IMG/VR virus record: IMGVR_UViG_3300031111_000295
Coordinates: 1 to 25,366 of that record
Length of the DNA: 25,366 nucleotides
Origin: a virus
Direction: 5' to 3' (one strand)
The notes beneath the pieces are model-generated. The model saw nothing but the letters and a program-made list of their open reading frames with translations. It did not search any database and was not told where the DNA came from. The position numbers and the translations under genes are program-made. This document shows positions 18,442 through 25,366 of the stretch, one piece after another; the first letter of the stretch is position 1, and each line of letters opens with the position of its first letter.

Positions 18442-21237
18442 GTGAAGTACCTGTCTCTGTTGATAGTACCCTTCGTCCTGCTCGCGGCCGTGAGGGGGGC
18501 GGCCGTCGAGCGAGAATCCGCAACCGGCTTAACCGGCGTGAATATAGTTGCGTCCGATTTGGCGATCAGAAAGAATGAGGCCAGGACTTGCAACAACTTG
18601 GATTTGTCCAGGGTACGGATCGGTTCGGCCAGTTTGCGTGAGGGGTTCGACAGCATATCAGCTCTGTCCGGAATGGATTCGTGTCTTGATTTTACCGCGG
18701 CATACTATAAAGATGGGACCCAGGAACTTCTCTCGGTTTTCGATAGTACAGGCGTCGGGTACGGAGGTTTGTACGTTTCGCCGTCCGGCGACGATCAGTT
18801 TTCTGGGAGTAATCTCTACACCCTTACGATTTCGGAGGCGACTCGCCCCTACACTTACGTCGACAGCATTTTCGTCGGCTCTGATACGATTGTGGATACC
18901 TTCAGGGCCATAGATTCGGAAGACGGCTTGTACGCGATTTACAGAAATCTGCGCGACAGCCTCAATGCTAACGCGACCTTCCTGCAGTATTTCACGGCGA
19001 CGGCTGTGCCCCTCAAAGTCAAGGAGGAAATGGCCGGGCTGACAGTTACTTTCGCCACCGATACCACCCAATCTTTGGATACCGCTGTTTTGAATATCGA
19101 ATCACTCTGGATGCCGTTTTCTGTCCAGCGGCGCCCGTGGTTCGCTCAGTTCAACGATCAGATATTTGTTGTGAATGGGGCGCAGAAAGGGGTGGCCTAC
19201 AACCGACAATTAGCCCGCTCCTATCCTCCGAATGCTTTGGGAGAGCCTACCCTTACACCGTTGGACAACGACGGCGGACCCAACGGGGAGTATCGCTACG
19301 CTTTTCGGTCGGCTCCAACGGAGGATGCCGATTCATTGGGGCGCATAGGCTTCGTCTCAGATCCGGTCCGAGTGGAGAATGGACAAGTCCTGATCAAAGA
19401 TTTCACCTGGATGCCGGGTGATTCGGTGACTCCGGCGCCGGATAGCATTTGGATCGTTGGCTACCGGACAAAAGCCAATCCTGGAAGGTTGGACAAGTCG
19501 GATTACGCCTTCAGCATCGGAACCGTGGCGTTGGCTTCAAGCGCATCGGGTCTGGGTTCGATCAAATTTATAGACAGCCTTTCTGACGCTGACTTATCGG
19601 CCGCGGATAGCGTGCCCCTACTTCAACCAGAGACATACACAGGCTTGGATGATACCGGGGTGTTGGTCCAGTCATACGGTGCTCCAAGTTATGACTCTGC
19701 GCTTTCATTTATGTCTTATGATAGCGCCGATGCCGACGCTGAGTGGGGCATTTTCTACGGTATCCCAGAGCAGAATGATACGGGGGCGGTGATGTACGCC
19801 GTCACCGTGATGGACACTGTGTTCGGCGTAGAATCCGGGTTATCGGCTGGACTGGCGGTATACGTGGACGCCGATTCGGCGGTTGGAAACAAGTTGAAAC
19901 CGAAAGGTTACTCGATCACCGTGCCGAATATCCCCTATGGCGATAGCGGGTTGGTGGTGAACGTCTATCGGGCGCACATACTGCAGGTAACCTACGACAG
20001 CAACTTTACGCCGCTTGATACGTTCCTGACTCGACTTCACAATTTCTTCTATAAGGGCGATGTCAAGTGGGTCCTCCCGTTGGGAATCGATACCGTAGTG
20101 GTCTCAGAGTTTCGGTTGGTTGAGCAACTAAAACAAGGGCAAACGACGCTGGTCGACAGCATCAATTGGGACTCGCTGCAGAGCAAACGGATCTACCGTG
20201 ATGCCGTGCCGCCTATATTCTCTGGTATTCTATCCTACGATAATCTGCTCGTCGGTTGGGACGGTTCGACTGTGGCTTGGTCGGATTTGGATTCTGGCGG
20301 TGTGTTTGGCGTCTTTAATCGCAAGGAAATCAATCCGGACGATGGCGATCAGATAAACGTGTGCTACGGCGGGCGGTATTTTCACGTATACAAAAACTAC
20401 TCCAACTACATTCTGTACAACGATTTTGCGGACGTGCAGAAGGTTGGTGATTGGGGCTGTATCGCCCCGAAATCCTTTGCTGCCGGCTCCAACGGTCGGT
20501 TTTACCTCTCCGCCGAGGGGGTAGTCTTCGAGACAGACGGCAAACAGCTTGAGCGCACCGTCGAGGAAGGTCTGATCTCCAAGAAGCTGAAAGGCTTCAC
20601 GTACTATTCCTTCGACGTCCGACGCAAAGCTGTCGGACGATGGTTGCCAGAGGAACAAAAGTACCTGATCTCCTTTCATGGGTCGGATTGGGATACCACC
20701 TGGGTCTACGACAAAGCGGCCGCCGACGCTTTTGGTGAGGAAGTCTGGTACTCTTGGACCGGTCTAACCTTTGCCGCCGGCACGCTCTACGGCACCGAGA
20801 CGACGACCGACTTTGTGCCGGGGACCGATTTCTACTTCACAAAGCCAGGAGAAAGCAAACTCTACAAGTACGGCGGTGTGACGACGGATCCCGACACGAC
20901 AGCGGTGCAGTTTGAATATCGGACTGGTCCCTGGCTTGTTGACTATCCGTACAAGGCCAGGGTAGGGGCTTTAGGAATCAGGGCCAGTGACGCTCCGGAT
21001 AGCGAGCAGGTATCCATTGAATTGCTGGGCGAGACGGGGAGTTTGTTGGCGGACACGATCAACGTCACTGATTTGGACGAGGTGTATCAGTTTAAGCAGT
21101 TAGAGGCGGCGGCTCCGGCGCTGGAGCATCATCTTCGACTATTCAATCAGCCGGGGCTGGCGCCGTTCGTCTATATGACCATAGACGCGATCGACGTCTA
21201 CTTCGAGCCCAGGACTGAGCCTTTACTTCTGAGATAG
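18442..21237 (+). CDS. Tail nozzle/stabilisation-like protein with signal peptide
   Basis: The product has 931 residues from GTG 18442 after GAGGGAAAGAAG. It opens with a signal peptide (MKYLSLLIVPFVLLAAVRGA). The next segment, VASDLAIRKNEARTCNNLDL followed by SLREGFD, matches the start of P22 gp10/T7 gp12-like nozzle proteins. Residues 600-800 show the usual propeller pattern: EINPDDGDQINVCYGGRYFH, WGCIAPKSFAAGSNGRFYLS, then AEGVVFETDG and WYSWTGLTFAAG. These proteins form the tail tip below the connectors and start DNA delivery. Length is at the upper end. Central domains (250-550) look like tandem beta-sandwiches. The mature part is rich in Asp and Ser. The signal peptide is unexpected for this family. 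Confidence 0.68.
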   Translation: MKYLSLLIVPFVLLAAVRGAAVERESATGLTGVNIVASDLAIRKNEARTCNNLDLSRVRIGSASLREGFDSISALSGMDSCLDFTAAYYKDGTQELLSVFDSTGVGYGGLYVSPSGDDQFSGSNLYTLTISEATRPYTYVDSIFVGSDTIVDTFRAIDSEDGLYAIYRNLRDSLNANATFLQYFTATAVPLKVKEEMAGLTVTFATDTTQSLDTAVLNIESLWMPFSVQRRPWFAQFNDQIFVVNGAQKGVAYNRQLARSYPPNALGEPTLTPLDNDGGPNGEYRYAFRSAPTEDADSLGRIGFVSDPVRVENGQVLIKDFTWMPGDSVTPAPDSIWIVGYRTKANPGRLDKSDYAFSIGTVALASSASGLGSIKFIDSLSDADLSAADSVPLLQPETYTGLDDTGVLVQSYGAPSYDSALSFMSYDSADADAEWGIFYGIPEQNDTGAVMYAVTVMDTVFGVESGLSAGLAVYVDADSAVGNKLKPKGYSITVPNIPYGDSGLVVNVYRAHILQVTYDSNFTPLDTFLTRLHNFFYKGDVKWVLPLGIDTVVVSEFRLVEQLKQGQTTLVDSINWDSLQSKRIYRDAVPPIFSGILSYDNLLVGWDGSTVAWSDLDSGGVFGVFNRKEINPDDGDQINVCYGGRYFHVYKNYSNYILYNDFADVQKVGDWGCIAPKSFAAGSNGRFYLSAEGVVFETDGKQLERTVEEGLISKKLKGFTYYSFDVRRKAVGRWLPEEQKYLISFHGSDWDTTWVYDKAAADAFGEEVWYSWTGLTFAAGTLYGTETTTDFVPGTDFYFTKPGESKLYKYGGVTTDPDTTAVQFEYRTGPWLVDYPYKARVGALGIRASDAPDSEQVSIELLGETGSLLADTINVTDLDEVYQFKQLEAAAPALEHHLRLFNQPGLAPFVYMTIDAIDVYFEPRTEPLLLR

Positions 21238-21249
21238 GCAGGTGAGATT

Positions 21250-21711
21250 ATGAACGAATTTCGGATGGGACGATACGCGCCGTACCTCAGCGGCTACCAG
21301 GCCGGGGGAAAACAGGGTGGTGGGATAAACTACAATCCCTTCTGGCAGGCCCAGGCGTTGCAAGCGGGCGGTGACATTGTGGGCGGTCTAGGGGATGCGC
21401 TGTTCAAGTCTGGGGCCGAAAAAGACGCCGAGTGGGGCCGTAATCAACTGAAAGGTATGTTCGGGAAGCCCGTATTCGATCCCCGGGCGCTTGCAACGAC
21501 TCGCGAGAACGCCTTCCGGGCCGCAATCAAGCCGATCGCACACCAGGCCGATCAGCGGTTTGGTCTGGACGACGCTCGGGCCTACAACGAAATCATGTGG
21601 CAGTACGGCAACCTGAAAGGAAACTGGCTGGCGGATATGATCGCCCGAGAGGGCCAGCTTCGCCGAGGTTACGATACTCAGATTGCCGGTGCCTTGGCGG
21701 GAGGAGGTTGA
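21250..21711 (+). CDS. Ejection/internal-virion-type small protein
   Basis: The product has 153 residues from ATG 21250, with AGGTGAG before it. A Gly-rich N-terminus (GYQAGGKQGGGINYNP) is followed by helices with small residues (QAGGDIVGGLGDALFKSG) that could interact with membrane, and further amphipathic helices (TTRENAFRAAIKPIAHQADQ). Its place after the nozzle matches small ejection proteins of podoviruses, which leave the head with the DNA and help form a channel. No specific family is recognised. Confidence 0.6.
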   Translation: MNEFRMGRYAPYLSGYQAGGKQGGGINYNPFWQAQALQAGGDIVGGLGDALFKSGAEKDAEWGRNQLKGMFGKPVFDPRALATTRENAFRAAIKPIAHQADQRFGLDDARAYNEIMWQYGNLKGNWLADMIAREGQLRRGYDTQIAGALAGGG

Positions 21712-21715
21712 TGCA

Positions 21716-22492
21716 ATGCCGTATGAAATGACACCAGGCCGGGCAATCTTTGGCGGAATCGGCAGGGGTATGAGCCGTGCCGGCGCCGGACTGATCGGCT
21801 ACGCCGAAAACCAACGTGACTACCGGGACAGACTCGAACGGGAGAAAAAGGACGAGGCTTACCGTCAGAACATGTTGGGACTGAGCCGAGACCGTTTCGG
21901 GCTGGCCAACAAGCAGTTCCAGCAGGGAGTGCAGGAATCGGCGCTGGACCGTGCCTATCGTGAAAAGCAGGACGCTTTGAATCGGGCGTTCAAACGGGAC
22001 GTCTTCGAATACGGCAAAGAGCGGGACAATATCGGCGATCTTTTCAGGAGCGCCACGTTCACGGCCGGACGAGAGGATGCGGGCCGGAATTATAATCTGG
22101 GGCTGCGTCAAGAAAACCGTCTTGAAAGAAATAGCTCCGGCGTCAATGCCAGTGGTTATCCGTCTGGCGTCTCCGGAGCTTTTGCCCGGGCGATTCTTGA
22201 AGGGTACGGCCAGGGTATCGGTGATTGGGTAAGTGACCCTGAGACTCATCTTATGCAGTTCAGGCCGCGTTCCTGGTCGAGCACGGACGTCCAGGGAGCT
22301 CAGCAGTTACTGGACCAGGCATTCAACACGCAGGGTTTTGGCAGACGATCTTCTGCCAGTTACAATCTGGGACCTGCTATAAGCGGACCCGAGCAGGCAG
22401 GTCTAACGCCGTTACCATACGATGGCTCAATAAGTGAAGACGACTATCAGGACTATCTCGACCTTTGGCATCAGGAGCATGGTGGTAGATAA
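21716..22492 (+). CDS. Helical internal-virion-type protein
   Basis: The product has 258 residues. ATG 21716 follows GGAGG at 21703-21707 (inside the preceding gene's end), while the in-frame ATG 11 codons upstream lies in the other gene. A Gly/Ala-rich N-terminus (AIFGGIGRGMSRAGAGLIGY) leads into a long charged helix (residues 30-105; RDYRDRLEREKKDEAYRQ, LDRAYREKQDALNRAFKRD). The second half is less ordered and ends acidic. The arrangement resembles ejection proteins. TAATG overlap with the giant gene that follows suggests they act together. Confidence 0.6.
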   Translation: MPYEMTPGRAIFGGIGRGMSRAGAGLIGYAENQRDYRDRLEREKKDEAYRQNMLGLSRDRFGLANKQFQQGVQESALDRAYREKQDALNRAFKRDVFEYGKERDNIGDLFRSATFTAGREDAGRNYNLGLRQENRLERNSSGVNASGYPSGVSGAFARAILEGYGQGIGDWVSDPETHLMQFRPRSWSSTDVQGAQQLLDQAFNTQGFGRRSSASYNLGPAISGPEQAGLTPLPYDGSISEDDYQDYLDLWHQEHGGR

Positions 22493-25366
22493 TGCCGTCT
22501 CTTGCTGAAGAATATGCCCGCCTGAAGAACAGGCAGCAGAGCCCGCTGCAGCAACAGCTCGCGCAATTGCGATCAAGGCGGGCCGTGGTGGATCGGGCCG
22601 ATCGTGGATTGCTGGGCGACATCTGGCATGATATTGGGCCTGACGTGAAGGGCTTGGCGAATCTTGTCAGTAGCCCGATACCCGGTGTCCCGACAAGCCG
22701 GGAAGGCGTTTCTCTGGTCGAACGGACGGTGGAGCCGCTGAACGCAGCCAGAAAGTACGTTGCTGAGGGCGGTAGAGACGTGCTGCGGGCCGGGCATAGT
22801 CTCATGCAGGGGCTGGAGAAGGTTACTGGTGTTGAACCGCCTCCGTACCCAGAAGAAGCCGCCGTTTATTCTGGGTTCAACATGCGCGGCAGACCCTACT
22901 ACTTCGTCCCGAACAAGCCAGCCCATGATCTATTCCGGGCTCAAGGCGCCATGAGATCGACGCCCTACACTCCACTCGGGGGAGAGGTTTTGCAGGGGAC
23001 GATGGCGGCTGCTCGGACCGTGGGACGCGGTGCGATCGGCATCGCAACCTTCTTACCTGGGCTTCTGCAATATCTGGACCCGCAAGAGGGGCAGGCGCCG
23101 ACAGACGAGCTGACGGGTTTGGCTGATATGGCAAAGAGCGGTCTTGTTGGGGCAGACTATCGTATTCAGAGGCTGTTCGGGGTCGAGGATCCCTCCGGGA
23201 ATATCGATCCGAATAATCCATTCGCCAGGGCTTTAGGGATCGACCAGCAGGAGTATCGGAAGTACGCCAATATGGGCGTGTCGGAAGCGCCTGAGAGCGT
23301 ACCGATAACTGCCTTGCTTGGCAAGGGCGCCTTTGAGGGCGGCAAACGCGTGATGAGCCGGCGACCGCCGACCGGGCCGGTTGCATTCGATCCAAACCGG
23401 CATCTGACTATGGCCGATTTGGAACAACCGCGGCCTCCGGCTATCGAGAATCGATCACAGGCACCGTTGCAGATTGGTCAGGAGCGGGGTTTCACAATGC
23501 GTGACCCCAATATAGGAGACGCGTCCAAAGACACCTTCAGGCGGCCTCAAATTGGAAATAGATACCAAGCATCGCCTCAACTTGAGTGGGGGGGTGGTTT
23601 CACGTTCCGCGATCGGCGTCCAGGAGAAGTGTTTCCTTTCGAGCGTCCGCTTCTGCCAGAGGGCGAGACCAGATATGGCGAAGGATTCTCGATGGTACCG
23701 GGTACGGCCCGCTCGGCCACTGTGGGCAGAACGGTGGCTCAGGAGCGTGGATCTCGAGAGTTCCGGCCTGGTGGCAGGGCTGCTCGGGAAGGTGAGGTTC
23801 ATTATCGCCTGAAGGAGGCACACCGTGCGGACATAGAAGCAATCAAGTCGGCGACTGAAAACATCGACCGGGTTGTCACGGAGAATGCCAAGACCGAAGA
23901 AGTTGTTGGCGGCACCTACGGGATGGTGGATGTCGAAATGCCGGGCGGACAGAGAATACCCGGCAAGTACATGTGGACAACCGAGCCTTGGCTGGCCGGT
24001 AAGAATTTCAATATGAAGCAGCTTCGCGCGGCTGCTGAAAGAGCCTTGGCTGGTGAGCCTTTAACACAAATGCAACGGGGCGAGTTGAATCGTGCCTATG
24101 AAAGCCTTACGAGGTTTAAGCAAGAGCAATTCAAAAGCCAGCCGAAAATAGTTAGCGATTTGGGTTTGAAGACCGGCGACGAATTGAAAATCCGCGGTGA
24201 CTGGCATCGGGTGACTGAGAATGAAGAAGGCACCTTGACTATCAAAGACGGTCAGACATACGAGGTCGATGTTTTTGATAGAATCCCTGTTGATCTAAAT
24301 GCTCGGGAGCAACCGATAATCCGCCGGAACGTGCCGGAGCCGGAGTCGCACGTACCTGGAATTGGCGTGACGCGTGACCCGCTGGACAGCTATTATGATT
24401 ATCTCGATGTGGGGGAACGCCGCTATTCGAAGATGAAGAAGCAAGAGCCTGCGCCCGAAAGTGCCGCGCTCGATGAAGTCGAGGCGGTTAATCCCTTTGC
24501 GCGTGAGCTTCCGGCTGAACCGGCGTCGGGTGTCGGTCTGCCTCGTCCGCAACGATATGAGCAGTTGAAAGGCGAAGGTTACAACGAGCGGGAGATAGAC
24601 CAGATATTGGAGCTGGAGGGCGACGCGACGTTTCTCTCGAATTATTATCCGGGGCAAGCGGCGAAAGATTTTAGGGCTTCCACGGACCGCGCATTCAGGA
24701 CCGAACAGACACCGGCCGGGGATCAGTTCACGTTTGCGCCCCAGAGGGAGTTGCCTCGGGGTAAGATCAGACAGGCAGGGCGCAAGACGAGGAATGTGAT
24801 TAACCAGGCGGACGCGTTCAATCCGGACAAGGTGAAGGTGGGGAATCTGCCACAGGATCAGGTTGACATATTCGTTGCTCCTAAGAAAGAGGGAGTGGTT
24901 CCTGAACCTGCGAAGGAAACGCCGAAATTGTCAATCGAAGCCAGCGGAGTTGCGCCAGAGAGGGCCGCGGTGATTGATCGCATCCTTGAGGCTGCCAAAG
25001 ACCCTAAACTTGAAATCGTTCCCTCCCGTAGTTTCCCGGGCAAAGGCTATGTTCTGCAGAGACCAGACGGTACTACTGGTGGCCAGTTGAAGCCGACAAG
25101 GGAGGCTTGGGAGCGGCAGTTGGCCGAAAATCAGGCCGCCAAGGACGCGAGTTTCCGAGCCGAGTTGGAAAAGATGTCTGACGACCGGTTGAAGGCTCAG
25201 GCGGAGTATTGGCTGAAGGAAGGTGCCTACGAGTATTTTCCGAAGACGATGGGACAGCGAGCGATGGACGTCGTGCGCTCGACTGGCGATAATATCAAGC
25301 CCCAGAGTGCCAAGAAAGTTACCGACCGCAACGGCTTCTCCATTTTCAAGGTAAAGACCTTCGAGA
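22492..25366 (+). CDS. Giant internal-virion/polyvalent-like protein (3' partial)
   Basis: At least 958 codons are open from ATG 22492 (TAATG) to the window edge without a stop. Residues 1-280 are helical with a hydrophobic patch (GRGAIGIATFLPGLLQYL) that could insert into membrane. Residues 330-405 contain three related motifs, GFTMRD at 333, GFTFRD at 369 and GFSMVP at 398. Around 555-590 a small SH3-like segment occurs (LKTGDELKIRGDWHRVTE). The remainder is charged, Pro-rich and largely disordered with helical islands (LEKMSDDRLKAQAEYWLKEG). This mix of domains joined by linkers fits a large ejected protein or a polyvalent protein delivered with DNA. The enzymatic part, if any, may lie beyond the window. 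Confidence 0.6.
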   Translation, partial: MPSLAEEYARLKNRQQSPLQQQLAQLRSRRAVVDRADRGLLGDIWHDIGPDVKGLANLVSSPIPGVPTSREGVSLVERTVEPLNAARKYVAEGGRDVLRAGHSLMQGLEKVTGVEPPPYPEEAAVYSGFNMRGRPYYFVPNKPAHDLFRAQGAMRSTPYTPLGGEVLQGTMAAARTVGRGAIGIATFLPGLLQYLDPQEGQAPTDELTGLADMAKSGLVGADYRIQRLFGVEDPSGNIDPNNPFARALGIDQQEYRKYANMGVSEAPESVPITALLGKGAFEGGKRVMSRRPPTGPVAFDPNRHLTMADLEQPRPPAIENRSQAPLQIGQERGFTMRDPNIGDASKDTFRRPQIGNRYQASPQLEWGGGFTFRDRRPGEVFPFERPLLPEGETRYGEGFSMVPGTARSATVGRTVAQERGSREFRPGGRAAREGEVHYRLKEAHRADIEAIKSATENIDRVVTENAKTEEVVGGTYGMVDVEMPGGQRIPGKYMWTTEPWLAGKNFNMKQLRAAAERALAGEPLTQMQRGELNRAYESLTRFKQEQFKSQPKIVSDLGLKTGDELKIRGDWHRVTENEEGTLTIKDGQTYEVDVFDRIPVDLNAREQPIIRRNVPEPESHVPGIGVTRDPLDSYYDYLDVGERRYSKMKKQEPAPESAALDEVEAVNPFARELPAEPASGVGLPRPQRYEQLKGEGYNEREIDQILELEGDATFLSNYYPGQAAKDFRASTDRAFRTEQTPAGDQFTFAPQRELPRGKIRQAGRKTRNVINQADAFNPDKVKVGNLPQDQVDIFVAPKKEGVVPEPAKETPKLSIEASGVAPERAAVIDRILEAAKDPKLEIVPSRSFPGKGYVLQRPDGTTGGQLKPTREAWERQLAENQAAKDASFRAELEKMSDDRLKAQAEYWLKEGAYEYFPKTMGQRAMDVVRSTGDNIKPQSAKKVTDRNGFSIFKVKTFE

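Overview
The window is a stretch of a tailed double-stranded DNA phage genome, or a prophage of that type. Every supported gene is on the + strand and the genes are packed tightly, with many ATGA, GTGA, TGATG or TAATG stop/start overlaps. Good Shine-Dalgarno sequences (GGAGG types) and a sigma70-like promoter indicate a bacterial host. The gene order (TerS, TerL, portal, scaffold, major capsid protein, gp4-like connectors, tail nozzle, then long ejection-type proteins) and the SU10/DUF5309-like capsid protein indicate a short-tailed (podovirus-like) virion. Several virion-module proteins start with Sec-type signal peptides and are rich in Asp/Ser/Thr. This resembles exported proteins of FCB-group bacteria, but that host guess is only an inference.

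Region 1 (1-6291) is an early or accessory module. It starts with the tail of an unrecognised gene, a membrane-anchored small protein and a Lys/Ala-tailed protein flanked by two RNA hairpins. A run of small unknown or zinc-ribbon genes and a DUF5131 (phage Gp37/Gp68) protein follow. The replication/recombination block comes next: a winged-helix replication-initiator-like protein whose linker carries four 12-bp repeats and a TTC/TAC triplet tract (a possible internal origin), a zinc-finger protein, a RusA-like Holliday junction resolvase, a Dam-type adenine methyltransferase, a winged-helix protein and a small hydrophobic protein.

Region 2 (6292-6522) is the clearest transcriptional boundary. 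It holds a 9-bp perfect inverted repeat, a near-consensus sigma70 promoter and a leader with a 12-bp stem-loop.

Region 3 (6523-10556) holds the terminase genes and then an unusual 139-nt tRNA-like element. Its acceptor stem, D-arm and T-arm match a type II (leucine-like) tRNA, but the centre is about 50 nt too long and has no canonical anticodon loop. A cluster of very small genes follows. The first of these encodes a zinc ribbon whose C-terminal peptide nearly repeats the C-terminus of TerL.

Region 4 (10557-25366) is the head and tail module. It has the portal, two beta-rich proteins with signal peptides, a coiled-coil protein, the scaffold, and the capsid protein (TTG start, terminator-like hairpin after it). 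Next come an Ala/Glu/Lys-repeat protein, a first connector, a zinc ribbon, a second connector-like protein with a signal peptide, a 931-aa nozzle/stabilisation-like protein with a signal peptide, two small ejection-type proteins, and a very long protein that runs off the end of the window. No stretch over 300 bases lacks a gene. No integrase, CRISPR array, insertion sequence or lysis gene was recognised.
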